Positions 1 to 8,594 of a DNA stretch of 41,227 nucleotides are shown here, piece after piece. Within the stretch, counting starts at the first letter, position 1; each line of letters opens with the position of its first letter. The DNA comes from Chitinophaga pinensis (GTDB lineage Bacteria > Pseudomonadota > Gammaproteobacteria > Burkholderiales > SG8-41). The notes under the pieces are model-generated. The model did not search any database. It was given only the letters and a program-made list of their open reading frames with translations, and was not told the DNA's origin. The stretch lies in the NCBI GenBank assembly GCA_943329075.2, contig CALQCM020000039.1, positions 1 to 41,227 on the forward strand, written 5' to 3'. Both the position numbers and the translations under genes were made by a program.

Positions 1-199
1 GAAAGCGCAGCACCACCGCCTTCTGGGATCGTTTCAGGCGGTGATACCCAAAGCGGCGCACGATTCGGGTGATGAACGCGTAGCGCTCGTCGGGAGCGAC
101 GGAAAAATCCAGCGCCGCGGTTCCGTCCAGAAAACCCTGCAACTGGGCCAGGGTCAGCAACTGCTGGTCGTTCATATCGATCACCATGCCTCGCATCAT
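1..199 (-). CDS. Integrase/transposase of an insertion sequence, N-terminal part (runs off left edge)
   Basis: The minus strand is open from an ATG at 199 to the window edge (about 66 codons). The segment LTLAQLQGFLDG, followed by a Ser/Val-rich linker, ERYAFITRIVRRFGYHRL and KAVVLRF, resembles from memory the N-terminus of DDE-type integrases of betaproteobacterial insertion sequences, which build a DNA-binding region before the catalytic core. The core lies outside the window. In-frame ATGs also occur at 187 and 175; 199 is chosen because a GGGGAGGT stretch lies about 14 bases upstream. Two imperfect direct repeats upstream (216-274) would fit transposase-binding sites at the element end. 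The exact IS family is not certain. Confidence 0.55.
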   Translation of the reverse strand, partial: MMRGMVIDMNDQQLLTLAQLQGFLDGTAALDFSVAPDERYAFITRIVRRFGYHRLKRSQKAVVLRF

Positions 200-215
200 G
201 ATCGATCGCAGATAC

Positions 216-274
216 CTCCCCGGACTCAAACCCCGTTGGAATCACGTTCCCCGTTCAGACTCATACCCCGCTGG
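216..274. repeat. Two imperfect direct repeats at a probable IS end
   Basis: Positions 216-240 and 247-274 share the pattern CCCCG..AGACTCA.ACCCCG.TGGA with a few changes and a two-base length difference. They lie just upstream of the integrase start, as internal transposase-binding repeats usually do. The outer end of the element is probably between 310 and 365, where the IS3-type fragment breaks off, but no clear terminal inverted repeat can be defined. Confidence 0.4.
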
Positions 275-361
275 ATAATGCTCCTACTATCCTTAAACAC
301 CCAAAGGTTGCATAATCATTTGTGACGCCCGCTCTAACCTTCAACTGCCTACGGGACACCC

Positions 362-457
362 TCAGGCTTCTGCCATCGTGAGACCTTGCTCGGTCACCAG
401 CTTGATTGCTTCTCGTTTGAATTCTTCCGTAAGAATACGGCGCGGCATGCGGTTCAT
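362..457 (-). pseudogene. IS3-family transposase OrfA, N-terminal stub
   Basis: From the ATG at 457 the minus strand encodes 31 residues, MNRMPRRILTEEFKREAIKL then VTEQGLTMAEA, ending at a TGA. This is the start of the helix-turn-helix of IS3-type OrfA proteins (typically R-R-x-x-T-E-E-F-K-x-E-A-V-K-L). OrfA normally runs to about 90-100 residues, so two thirds is missing. An AAGG motif precedes the ATG. The break coincides with the probable end of the integrase-type element to the left, suggesting that element inserted into the IS3 copy. Confidence 0.6.
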
Positions 458-679
458 GGGTTCGCCTTACAAGTTGGTAAAGTAACATTAACTTGCCCGC
501 CCATAAAATCGAGCCTCGTTACTGGCAGCGTGAAGTATTGATCCTGCTCCTGCATTAGCCCTACGCTAGACTTAAAATGCTCACTGCAACTTGATCAGAA
601 TTCAACGAATGTCAAAATTGTTTACATGATCATCAGAATCTTCGAAAAATAGTCTCGCAAAATAATGACTTGGGAAAAT

Positions 680-1666
680 ATGTTGACTAATAAAATGATA
701 ATTTCGCTAGTGCTCGCATTTGCCGCAGTGGTTTTTCCTGAGATAGCTGCTGCCCAGCAGCCACTACAGCGTTATCCAGTAAAGACAATCCGGATGGTTA
801 TTCCGGTTGTTGCGGGTGGACCTTTTGATTTTCTCGGTAGAACTTTAATTCAAAAGGTTCAGAACGAGATGACTATAGTCATCGATAACAGGCCCGGCGC
901 GGGCACCGCTCTTGGCACCGATGTTGTTGCAAAGTCGGCAGCGGACGGTTATACGATGTTGCTTACTAGTTCGACGCATGGCAGTCTCCCAGTGCTTTAC
1001 AAGAGCCTTCCTTACGATGCCGTGAAGGACTTTATTCCCATCACCATCATCGCAGACAGCGTCGGCTTCCTATTGGTGGCGCACCCCTCGGTTGCGCCTA
1101 CGCTGGCAAGTTTTATCGCGATCGCCAAATCACAGCCTGGCAAACTTAGTTACGGTTCCGCGGGCATTGGTAATGCCTCTCACTTTGCCGCTGAAATATT
1201 CAATTCGATGACTGGCGCCCAAACCACGCACGTGCCGTACAAAGGCGTCGTGCAGTTAATGCCTGACCTATTTTCTGGGCGCATCCAATTCAGTATGGGC
1301 CCACCCACCGCTTTTCTTCAGTATGTCAAGGCAGGGAAGCTGAACGCACTCGGCATTACCTCTCACGCGCGTTGGTCCGAGTTGCCGGATGTTCCGACGA
1401 TGGACGAAGCTGGTGCGAAAGGCGTCGTGTTTGCCCCATGGTACGGGTTGTGGTTTCCCGCCGGGACGCCCGAACAATACGTGATACGGATCCGTACCGA
1501 AATTGATAAGGCCTTGAGAGATCCCGAGGTTCGGCGGGCCTACACATTAGAAGGGTTCCTGCCGAGGACCGGTCCCATTACTTCGGCGGAAATTACGAAG
1601 AAGATCGTAGAGGAAATCGAGGCTAACCGGACTCTCGCAGCAAAAATCGGCCTTAAACCGGAGTGA
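680..1666 (+). CDS. Bug/TctC-family tripartite tricarboxylate transporter substrate-binding protein (1)
   Basis: Periplasmic solute receptor of the Bug (TctC) family, about 328 residues, the usual length. A hydrophobic signal peptide ends near A-A-A-Q before the family start R-Y-P-V-K-T-I-R-M-V-I-P. Family landmarks follow: D-N-R-P-G-A-G, then A-A-D-G-Y-T-M-L, YKSLPYDAVKDF, HVPYKG, and D-V-P-T-M-D-E-A-G. The first-lobe loop reads V-A-G-G-P-F-D-F-L-G-R instead of the common P-G-G-x-x-D-x-x-A-R, a trait shared with the Bug gene at 2920. An ATG at 665 is possible; 680 is preferred because GGGA lies 5 bases upstream. No TctA/TctB membrane genes are in the window, so this is an orphan receptor. 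Ligand unknown, probably a carboxylate. Confidence 0.93.
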   Translation: MLTNKMIISLVLAFAAVVFPEIAAAQQPLQRYPVKTIRMVIPVVAGGPFDFLGRTLIQKVQNEMTIVIDNRPGAGTALGTDVVAKSAADGYTMLLTSSTHGSLPVLYKSLPYDAVKDFIPITIIADSVGFLLVAHPSVAPTLASFIAIAKSQPGKLSYGSAGIGNASHFAAEIFNSMTGAQTTHVPYKGVVQLMPDLFSGRIQFSMGPPTAFLQYVKAGKLNALGITSHARWSELPDVPTMDEAGAKGVVFAPWYGLWFPAGTPEQYVIRIRTEIDKALRDPEVRRAYTLEGFLPRTGPITSAEITKKIVEEIEANRTLAAKIGLKPE

Positions 1667-1802
1667 GGCAAGCTCGCTCTTCCTTTGTATGTGGTATGGA
1701 AGGGCCGAACATGGCGCTCTCAAGATCAACCGGCATTTCCTGTGCCTGTTTGCGGCGCATGCTTGCCGGTGCTGTTTACTGATTGAGATCGTGTAGATCG
1801 AC

Positions 1803-2846
1803 ATGACGATCACGATATATGGTGCTGGCGCGATTGGCGGATGTGTCGGGGCCTATATCGCCCGCGCAGGGGAAACTGTGCAGTTCGTTGACAGGATGGC
1901 CGACCATGTCGCGGCCATCAACGCGACGGGCCTCAAGATTTCCGGCTTCGACGATTTCACAGTAAGCGCACGAGCTTGCATGCCTGCCGAATTGCGAGGT
2001 CCTCTGGAAATCGTTTTCCTCGCAGTCAAGTCGCAGGATACGGCCGACGCACTCGGCGTTATTTCTCCCCTCGTGGGCCCCGATACCGTGGTCGTCTCAC
2101 TGCAAAATGGAATGAACGAGCATGTAATCGCGGCTCGCATCGGCGCGGAACACGTGATCGCCGCATTTGTGAGTCTGGCCGCGGACTGGCAGGTGCCCGG
2201 CCACATTGAGCACGGAGCGGCGGGCAATATCTGGGTTGGCGAATTGGATGGTCGCATCACCCAGAGGCTTATGAATATCCAACGGCTGCTCAAGCATGCG
2301 GTCACTGCACATACAACCGAAAACATTTTCGGTTACCTGTGGACCAAACAGATCGATTCGTCGCTTATGTTTGCACAGGCAGTTACCGACGAAACGTATT
2401 TCGACCTATATGGAAATGCCCGCTACCAGACCGCGTTGATCGCCTTGGTCGCAGAGGGGGTCGACCTTGCGCATGACGCGGGTGTCAGGCTTGAAGTGTT
2501 TGATGATTTCGAGGCAATCAAGATGTGGCCTCGGACCGCCGCTGAGGAACCCGAGGCTCGTGCCGCGCTTAACCGCTTTGCTGATGTGTTTCGCACGCGC
2601 TTGAAGGTGCGCTCCGGTCCGTGGCGGGATCTCGCCGTTCGCAAACGACCGACCGAGGTCGATCACATGGTGGGTTGGCTAGTTGCAGAAGGGCATCGCC
2701 GCGGGTTTGCGGTGCCTCTCAACGAGCGTCTGCTCCAGCAGGTTAAAGAGATCGAGAAGGGCGTGCGTGCACGTGGCCTGCATAATATCGATGAACTTGA
2801 AAATCTTCGCCGGCAAGTTTACGGTGATCGTACGGGATCATCGTAA
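1803..2846 (+). CDS. Ketopantoate reductase (ApbA/PanE) family oxidoreductase
   Basis: NAD(P)H-dependent 2-oxoacid reductase family, 347 residues, somewhat longer than canonical PanE (about 300). The Rossmann start TITIYGAGAIGG carries the G-x-G-x-x-G dinucleotide loop at residues 7-12. It is followed by FLAVKSQDT and VVSLQNGMNE, the conserved family segments, and by a YLWTKQ segment at the family's Lys position. The helical C-terminal domain (about residues 185-330) is complete. It sits between two related Bug receptor genes on the same strand, so it more likely acts on a 2-oxo or 3-hydroxy acid imported by them than in pantothenate synthesis. That role is inference. Confidence 0.88.
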   Translation: MTITIYGAGAIGGCVGAYIARAGETVQFVDRMADHVAAINATGLKISGFDDFTVSARACMPAELRGPLEIVFLAVKSQDTADALGVISPLVGPDTVVVSLQNGMNEHVIAARIGAEHVIAAFVSLAADWQVPGHIEHGAAGNIWVGELDGRITQRLMNIQRLLKHAVTAHTTENIFGYLWTKQIDSSLMFAQAVTDETYFDLYGNARYQTALIALVAEGVDLAHDAGVRLEVFDDFEAIKMWPRTAAEEPEARAALNRFADVFRTRLKVRSGPWRDLAVRKRPTEVDHMVGWLVAEGHRRGFAVPLNERLLQQVKEIEKGVRARGLHNIDELENLRRQVYGDRTGSS

Positions 2847-2919
2847 ATAGGTCAGTTGACTTAATTTCGGCAGGCGCCACAGACCGATATACAAATCGAT
2901 AAAACCAAGGAGAGTTGTC

Positions 2920-3945
2920 ATGTCCGGTTTATTCATTTACGTAAAGAGAGGCCGAATTTTTTCATTCTGTGTGAGCACGCTTTTGGTTGCAGTTACCCTG
3001 ATAAGCTTTCCGTTTTCTGCCGCAGCACAGGAAACGGGCCAGCGGGCCTATCCCGCCAAACCGGTGCGCTTGGTCATTCCTTACGTCGCCGGTGGTCCAT
3101 TCGATTTGATGGGGCGCGTGTTAAATCAGAAGCTGCAGCCGGAAATGACCTTCGTCATTGAGAATAAACCGGGGGCGGGATCTTCCGTTGGCACCGACGC
3201 CGTTGCGAAGTCGCCGCCGGACGGCTACACGATGTTGCTCACGAGTTCGACGCATGCCAGTCTGCCAGTGCTGTACAAGACTTTGCCATATGATGCCGTC
3301 AAGGATTTTGTGCCGGTAATGAATATTGCAAACAGCGTTGGCTTTCTGATGGTCGCACACCTCGGGCTGCCTGCACGCAACGTGCAGGAGTTCGTTGCGC
3401 TCGCAAAAGCCCAGCCCGGTAAATTTACCTACGGGTCTACCGGTATTGGCAACGTCACCCATTTTGCCGCCGAAATATTCAACTCGAGGGCGGGTACGCA
3501 TACCGTCAATATTCCCTACAAAGGGCTTGCGCAGGTGCTGCCGGATCTCTTTTCGGGGAGGATTGACATCAGTTTTGGTTCGCCACCTGCTTTTTTACCG
3601 CATATCAGGGCCGGCAAGTTGAATGCGTTCGGTATCACTTCGAACAATCGGTGGAGCGAACTGCCAGAGGTTCCGACGATAGATGAGGCCGGTGTCAAAG
3701 GCGTGTTCTTTGCGCCTTGGTATGCGCTTCTTTTTCCACGTGGCACACCCGATCAATTTGTCATGAGGATGCGAAGCGGAATTTCGGGGGCTTTGAGGGA
3801 TCCTGATGTCATGCGCGCATTTTCTGCCGCAGGATTTCTACCGTCGGCCGATTCACCTTCTTCTGCCGAAATAACAACGACAATCTCCCGTGATGTCGAG
3901 ATATACAAGGTACTGGCAGCCAAAATTGGGCTCCAGCCGGAATAG
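2920..3945 (+). CDS. Bug/TctC-family substrate-binding protein (2)
   Basis: Periplasmic Bug-family receptor of 341 residues. It has a charged n-region (V-K-R-G-R), a hydrophobic core and a probable cleavage near S-A-A-A-Q, then R-A-Y-P-A-K-P-V-R-L-V-I-P. The loop V-A-G-G-P-F-D-L-M-G-R, the stretches TMLLTSSTHASLPVLYK and NIPYKG, and the tail L-A-A-K-I-G-L-Q-P-E closely match the Bug protein at 680-1666. The two look like duplicates separated by the reductase gene. A strong AAGGAGAG lies 7 bases before the ATG. The stop lies 5 bases from the end of the convergent SDR gene. Confidence 0.94.
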   Translation: MSGLFIYVKRGRIFSFCVSTLLVAVTLISFPFSAAAQETGQRAYPAKPVRLVIPYVAGGPFDLMGRVLNQKLQPEMTFVIENKPGAGSSVGTDAVAKSPPDGYTMLLTSSTHASLPVLYKTLPYDAVKDFVPVMNIANSVGFLMVAHLGLPARNVQEFVALAKAQPGKFTYGSTGIGNVTHFAAEIFNSRAGTHTVNIPYKGLAQVLPDLFSGRIDISFGSPPAFLPHIRAGKLNAFGITSNNRWSELPEVPTIDEAGVKGVFFAPWYALLFPRGTPDQFVMRMRSGISGALRDPDVMRAFSAAGFLPSADSPSSAEITTTISRDVEIYKVLAAKIGLQPE

Positions 3946-3950
3946 GGGGA

Positions 3951-4760
3951 TCAGTAAGCCGAGCGCCCGCCGTCGGCAGGTATCGTGGCCCCGGTAACCA
4001 TCCGTGATTCGTCGCTGGCGAGAAACAGCGCGATATTCGCAATATCTTCGGGTTTGCCTGCCCACAGCGGGTACTCCTTTAGGCGCGAAGCTGCGTCTTG
4101 CGGATCGGAGATTCGCCCTAGCCCTTCCTGCTTGCCGTAGTCTATCTCGCCGGGGAGGCCGTACCTTTTGATGTTTTTTTCCGTTAAGATTCGCCCTGCG
4201 CATATTGCATTAACGCGCACCCCCTGCTTGACGTAAGTTCCTGCCAATGCGCGCGTCAGCGACAAGATGCCGCCCTTGGCCGCGGTGTAGACGTGTTCAG
4301 GCGCCGCGCCGCGCAAGGCTGCACCGGATGACATATTGACCACTGTGCCGCCGCCCGCCTTGATCAGTTCCGGGATCACGTGCCGGCAACAGATCATTGT
4401 TCCGTACAAATCGAGCATCATCGTATGGCCCCACACCGCATCGAGGTCGACCTCAGTGATGATCTTGTCTGCGGACAGCGCGCCACCGGCGCAGTTATAG
4501 AGGATATTGATTTTTCCGAAACGTTCGACCGCAGCTGCAATCGCTGCGCGCACGCTGCCCGAACTGGTGACGTCGGTTTCGACAAAGAGCGCACTGCCGC
4601 CCGCATCAAGAACGATCTGTTCTGTATCGCGTCCCCACTCCGGGTTTATTTCTGCGATGACAACTTGCGCACCTTCACGGGCGAAGACTAACGCTCCTGC
4701 GCGGGCAATACCTGCACCCGCGCCGGTTATAAAGGCAGTTTTGCCGACTAATCTGTCCAT
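3951..4760 (-). CDS. Short-chain dehydrogenase/reductase (SDR), classical type
   Basis: NAD(P)-dependent SDR of 269 residues. The dinucleotide loop TGAGAGIARA is at about residues 12-21. Asp63 (the D of E-T-D-V), NCAG at 89-92 (N-C-A-G rather than the usual N-N-A-G), Ser145, Tyr158 and Lys162 (Y-T-A-A-K) form the classical catalytic set, and the C-terminus has M-V-T-G-A-T-I-P-A-D-G-G. A perfect GGAGGATTAACC precedes the ATG. An insertion of about 20 residues before the final helix (residues 201-220) enlarges the substrate loop. The gene is convergent with the Bug gene to its left. A dead IS30 element starts 30 bases upstream of the start codon, so the original promoter has been displaced or replaced. 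Confidence 0.92.
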   Translation of the reverse strand: MDRLVGKTAFITGAGAGIARAGALVFAREGAQVVIAEINPEWGRDTEQIVLDAGGSALFVETDVTSSGSVRAAIAAAVERFGKINILYNCAGGALSADKIITEVDLDAVWGHTMMLDLYGTMICCRHVIPELIKAGGGTVVNMSSGAALRGAAPEHVYTAAKGGILSLTRALAGTYVKQGVRVNAICAGRILTEKNIKRYGLPGEIDYGKQEGLGRISDPQDAASRLKEYPLWAGKPEDIANIALFLASDESRMVTGATIPADGGRSAY

Positions 4761-4762
4761 GG

Positions 4763-4781
4763 TTAATCCTCCGAGGATTAA
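4763..4781. promoter_or_regulatory. Perfect 19-bp palindrome covering the SDR ribosome-binding site
   Basis: TTAATCCTC and GAGGATTAA flank a single central base. On the minus strand the right half supplies the GGAGG Shine-Dalgarno of the SDR gene (start at 4760). It could be an operator or an RNA hairpin hiding the ribosome-binding site. A one-base centre makes a tight RNA hairpin unlikely without opening a few pairs, so a protein-binding palindrome or chance are both possible. Confidence 0.4.
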
Positions 4782-4796
4782 TAAAATATGGCGGGT

Positions 4797-5748
4797 TCAA
4801 TCACGAAGTGCAACGCAATTGGATGATTGCATAAATACCTGATGAGGGGTTTTCCAATTCAGTCTTTTCTAGGGCGGTGGTTTAATCTGTCCATGATCAT
4901 GGCAAACTCCTTATCAGTGACGGTATGGAACGGTCTGGACTTGGGCAGATACTGACGCACCAAGCCGTTGGCATTTTCGTTGGCTCCACGCTGCCACGAC
5001 GCATAGGGTTCCGCGACGTAGGATGTGGAATTGAGGGCGTTATCAATCTCTCGATGCTGGGCGAACTCCAGGCCATTGTCGAAGGTCAGCGTGCAGACGC
5101 GGGCTTTGAACGGAACGAGCGACTGCACAATGGTCATTCCTGGTCGCCTCACTGGTCTTGCGCGGCGCATGGGCTAACAGATAGAAGCCAGACTTGCGCT
5201 CAACGAGGCTAACAGTGGCTTGCCGGTGGCCGGCGCCGATCAACGTATTTCCTTCCCAATGGCCGATGCGGCACTGGGGCTCGAAGCTGGCCGGACGCTG
5301 TGAAATCGGCCGGCGGTCCGGAATTTTGCCGCGGCGATTCTGTCCAGAGGCATATCGCTTGCGGCGTTGCTTCTGGCAGCGAAGGTTGCACCATAAAGTC
5401 GCCGCCCTCACGCTTCTCGGCATAAATACGCTAGTAGAGCGTCTCATGGCTTACCGGCAGGCGGGCAGCGACCTGCTCGGGGCTGTGTTGTCGGAGAAGT
5501 GCTGCCTTCGCCGCCGTCCAGACTGTTGGGGCAATACGCGAGGCATTGCGGCTGTTGCCGGAGCGCACTTCGGATAGCTGCTGTGCCTGCTGGGGGCGAT
5601 AACCACGCCCGCCCTTGTTACGGGCCAGTTCGCGGCTGATGGTCGACGGGTGGCGGCTGAACAATCCGGTGATCTCGTTCTGTTTGTCGCCTGCGCTACT
5701 GAGAATATAAATTTGGTATCTTTCGTTCTGGGTAAGATAGGTGTAGTT
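4797..5748 (-). pseudogene. IS30-family transposase, multiply frameshifted
   Basis: Joined across frames, the minus strand reads as an IS30 transposase: NYTYLTQNERYQIY, the helix-turn-helix region RHPSTISRELARN, then RIGHWEGNTLIGAGH, TLTFDNGLEF, YASWQRGANENANGLVRQYL and FHTVTDKEFAMIMDRLNHRP. Defects: no start codon in the N-terminal frame; an amber TAG replacing the codon after S-H-E-T-L-Y (near 5428); a one-base insertion about 25 bases later; a second shift near 5140; and a lost A in the A-run near 4870, after which the true tail (L-N-W-K-T-P-H-Q-V-F) continues to a stop at 4797 inside the terminal repeat. The D of T-F-D-N-G and the E of N-E-N belong to the DDE core and are still visible. 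Confidence 0.88.
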
Positions 5749-5754
5749 CCTTGG

Positions 5755-5797
5755 GCAATTTTGATTAACGTGTGGACCACACGTTAATCAAAATTGC
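5755..5797. repeat. Perfect 43-bp inverted repeat inside the IS30 left end
   Basis: Two 21-base arms (5755-5775 and 5777-5797) are exact reverse complements around a single A at 5776. The outer few bases run into the terminal repeat and the inner side abuts the start of the transposase reading frame. It may be an inverted duplication created when the element decayed, which would explain the missing start codon. It may also be a strong hairpin that blocks read-through into the transposase. Confidence 0.85.
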
Positions 5798-6008
5798 AAT
5801 TCATACTTGAATCCGCGTTTGTTGTATCTGGCCATGCATTTATTTTAATCAGCCGCCCACCTTTTGGCAGCGATTGTGCCGCACGAACCCTTCGGAAGTC
5901 GTATAACATACAATGAATTCGATTTCGAAGATGGCTACTGATCAAATCGGTTGACCAAGAAATCAGAGCCTGAAATCCGAAATCTAGATCGAGCAAAGAG
6001 GAGTAAGC

Positions 6009-6371
6009 ATGATAATAAGAAACGCATTTGCGGTCCCGCGGCAGGTCGGTCAGTCGGATCACGGCGGCGTCGGTTCCATTGAGCATTGTCGCGTATTTAA
6101 TCCTGAAGATTTCCGCAGCGACTGGAATTCTGTTTCGTATGATGTGTTGCCGCCAGGAACGTCGATCGGCGTCCACAAGCAAACCAAAGAAGAAATCTAC
6201 TTCATTCTTGAGGGTACAGGGATTGCCGCTGTCAGCGGGGAAGAGCGTGAGGTCGGACCTGGTGATATGGTTCTGGCAATGCGCGGTGACACCCACGGGA
6301 TAAAAAATCATTCATCTCAAACCTTGAAAATGGTCGCAATTAGCGTGAGAGTTCAAGGGGCTTCTGCCTGA
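6009..6371 (+). CDS. Small cupin-domain protein
   Basis: A 120-residue single cupin barrel. Cupin motif 1 is seen as G-T-S-I-G-V-H-K-Q-T-K-E-E-I-Y-F-I-L-E-G (His/Glu metal ligands) at about residues 50-70, and motif 2 as G-D-M-V-L-A-M-R-G-D-T-H-G-I-K-N near residues 87-102, whose His completes the site. AGAGGAG sits 6 bases before the ATG. It is the first gene of a plus-strand run (cupin, hydrolase, HyuA, HyuB) after the IS30 element. Such stand-alone cupins include isomerases, dioxygenases and sugar- or ligand-binding proteins; which of these applies cannot be read from the sequence. Confidence 0.85.
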   Translation: MIIRNAFAVPRQVGQSDHGGVGSIEHCRVFNPEDFRSDWNSVSYDVLPPGTSIGVHKQTKEEIYFILEGTGIAAVSGEEREVGPGDMVLAMRGDTHGIKNHSSQTLKMVAISVRVQGASA

Positions 6372-6472
6372 ATGTAGAAGCGTGCGATGATTCCCCCGCC
6401 AAAAATAGTTTTCATTTGCATTGGGGAGGCAACGCGTCGATTAAAAACGAATTTTAGATTCCAGGAAACATT

Positions 6473-8377
6473 ATGGTAACCGGCTTCCAAATGCTTAGAC
6501 GTGAATTGGTGCTTGACGGCCACCGCTTTGGCAAAGTGGGTGCATACGAGAAGATTGTTGGCACGATCCGATTTTCCGCAGATCCCGAAAACGCTCTCCA
6601 CCGTCAGATCACGGACATCGAACGGGCCCCGAGAAATGCAGATGGCAAGGTCGAATTCGCCGGTGATTTCTATTTGTTGCGGCCGGTGGACGGGAGTAGG
6701 GGCAACGGTAGTCTCTTGTTCGAGGTTGCCAATCGGGGACGTAAGCTCGCGCTTGGTACATTCAATAGCGCGCCTCGCCTGCCAGATCCCACACGCCCGC
6801 AGGATTTTGGCAATGGCTTTTTGATGCGGCATGGCTATACCGTGGCGTGGACTGGTTGGCAGGCGGATGTGCCGCGCGAGGGCGGGATGATGGCGCTTGA
6901 TGTCCCGCGCGCGAAAGGCGTGACAGACTTTGTTCGTGTCGAACTGCGTCCGCATACCCGCGCGAATGAATTGCCACTAGGTGACAGAGGACACATTCCG
7001 CAGCCGACGATTGATGTGGCGGATTGCCAAGCCCGCCTAACCGTGCGTGAGAATTCCGGTGCTCCTATCGTTGAAATCCCGCGCGCCGATTGGCGCTTTT
7101 CTAACTCTACAAACGTGGAACTGAAAGGTGGATTCAACCCCGGCGCGATTTACAACGTTCTTTATCGGTCTGCCGATCCGGCGATCCTAGGGCTGGGATT
7201 TCTAGCTGTGCGTGACGCCGCCGCGTGGTTACGATGGTCTCCGACAAGCTGTGGCAACCCTTGCGCCGGTGACATTGATCGGGCATATCTGTTCGGACAG
7301 TCGCAATGCGGACGCTTTGTGCGGGAAATGCTATATCGCGGACTGGATCAGGACGAACAGGAACGCATGGTGTTCGACGGGGCGATCGCACATATCGCAG
7401 GTGCACGCCGGGGCGAATTTAATTTGCGGTTTGGTCAGCCGTCGCTAAATGCAAGCATTGCCGTGGGAACCCTGCCCCCCTTCAACGATGTGGCGCTCTA
7501 CGAGCGTCTGGGCAAGCGGCTGCAGGTGCCGCGGATTTTCACGACTAACTCCTCCAATGAGTATTGGCGCGGTGACTCTTCCCTAGTGCACACGGACGAT
7601 GAAGGTAACCTCGACCTTGATCCGCCCGAGTTTGCGCGGAACTATCTGATGGCCGGTACTCAGCACACACCCGGCCCGATCCCTCCGTTACCAGCCGATT
7701 CGAACACCGGCAATCGCGGACATAACCTGTTCAACATTGTCGATTCTGCGCCAATCATGCGCGCCGCATTGCGCAATCTTGATCGATGGATCAGAGAGGG
7801 GTGCGAGCCTCCGCCAAGCATGTTTCCGCGGCTCAGCGATGGCACGGCTGTCGAGCCCGAGCCGCTCGGTGAGTTCTTTAAGGCGATCCCGTGTGCGAGT
7901 TTCCCGGACCGGTTCGATCGACCATTGCATATCGACCTAGGGCCCGAGGTGGATCGCGGGGTCGCACGATACCCAGGAAAGACAGGAAAGCCGTACCGTA
8001 CGTATGTGTCCAGACTGGACGTTAACGGAAATGAAATGGCAGGTATCCGGCTTCCGGAGCTTGAGGTGCCGCTCGCAACATTTGCCGGTTGGAATACGCG
8101 TAACGTCGAGCAGGGTGCGTCGGGCGACGTGATGTTAATGATGGGGTCGACCCTGCCTTTTCCAAGAACACGCTCCGAGCGGGAACTCACCGGCGATCCA
8201 CGTCAGTCCATTGAGGAGCGTTATGCATCGAGAGCCGCCTACCTCGAGTGCGTGAGAATAGCGGCCCAGAGTCTAATCGAGCAGCGCCTCGTGTTGGAAG
8301 AAGATCTCGAATCGATGATTCAGCGGGCGAGTTTGTGTTGGGACTGGGTGCACGGCATTTCGACCGCTAGTGCATGA
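6473..8377 (+). CDS. Alpha/beta hydrolase domain-containing protein (PF20091 type)
   Basis: 634 residues, matching the large alpha/beta-hydrolase family of PF20091 (Abhydrolase_10) by its overall layout. The nucleophile elbow is YLFGQSQCGRF with Ser277 in G-Q-S-Q-C-G. It is followed by DGAIAHIAGARRGEFN, a conserved block of this family, and later by TNSSNEYW, GTQHTPG and FAGWNTR. No signal peptide is visible. AGGAA lies 6 bases before the ATG. Known members are poorly characterised esterase-like enzymes, often encoded beside catabolic genes. Its position upstream of HyuA/HyuB suggests a hydrolytic step in the same pathway, which is inference. Confidence 0.88.
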   Translation: MVTGFQMLRRELVLDGHRFGKVGAYEKIVGTIRFSADPENALHRQITDIERAPRNADGKVEFAGDFYLLRPVDGSRGNGSLLFEVANRGRKLALGTFNSAPRLPDPTRPQDFGNGFLMRHGYTVAWTGWQADVPREGGMMALDVPRAKGVTDFVRVELRPHTRANELPLGDRGHIPQPTIDVADCQARLTVRENSGAPIVEIPRADWRFSNSTNVELKGGFNPGAIYNVLYRSADPAILGLGFLAVRDAAAWLRWSPTSCGNPCAGDIDRAYLFGQSQCGRFVREMLYRGLDQDEQERMVFDGAIAHIAGARRGEFNLRFGQPSLNASIAVGTLPPFNDVALYERLGKRLQVPRIFTTNSSNEYWRGDSSLVHTDDEGNLDLDPPEFARNYLMAGTQHTPGPIPPLPADSNTGNRGHNLFNIVDSAPIMRAALRNLDRWIREGCEPPPSMFPRLSDGTAVEPEPLGEFFKAIPCASFPDRFDRPLHIDLGPEVDRGVARYPGKTGKPYRTYVSRLDVNGNEMAGIRLPELEVPLATFAGWNTRNVEQGASGDVMLMMGSTLPFPRTRSERELTGDPRQSIEERYASRAAYLECVRIAAQSLIEQRLVLEEDLESMIQRASLCWDWVHGISTASA

Positions 8378-8594
8378 TTACGATGTTATAAGAAACGCCG
8401 ACTTGTAATAAATTGTGAATTCAGATTTGGGTCATGAAGTGTAATAACGGTCTTGCGATCGTCATTTTTCCATCGGTTGCTAGCAATTAATTCGACGTCT
8501 TGGAAATTACTGCAAAATATTAAGAATGCAAGTTGTATCCCATTGATGTCCATACGCCTGCGTGTAAAATTATTTCTTCGGAGTTTTTGAAAAA

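Larger units (their letters stand above)
4790..5817 (-). mobile_element. IS30-family insertion sequence, complete ends but inactive
   Basis: About 1028 bp, the normal size for IS30-family elements. The right end (4790-4814 read on the minus strand) and the left end (5793-5817) form terminal inverted repeats matching at 18 of 25 positions, with the shared core TTGCA.TTC.T..TTGAA.CCGC, a pattern seen in many IS30 elements. Inside lies one transposase reading frame, broken several times (separate entry). No clear target duplication is visible. The element separates the SDR gene (minus) from the cupin gene (plus), in what was probably a divergent promoter region. Confidence 0.8.

Noticed and set aside
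4860..5780. Separate small genes on both strands in the IS30 region
   Set aside because: All are explained as pieces or shadows of one frameshifted IS30 transposase.
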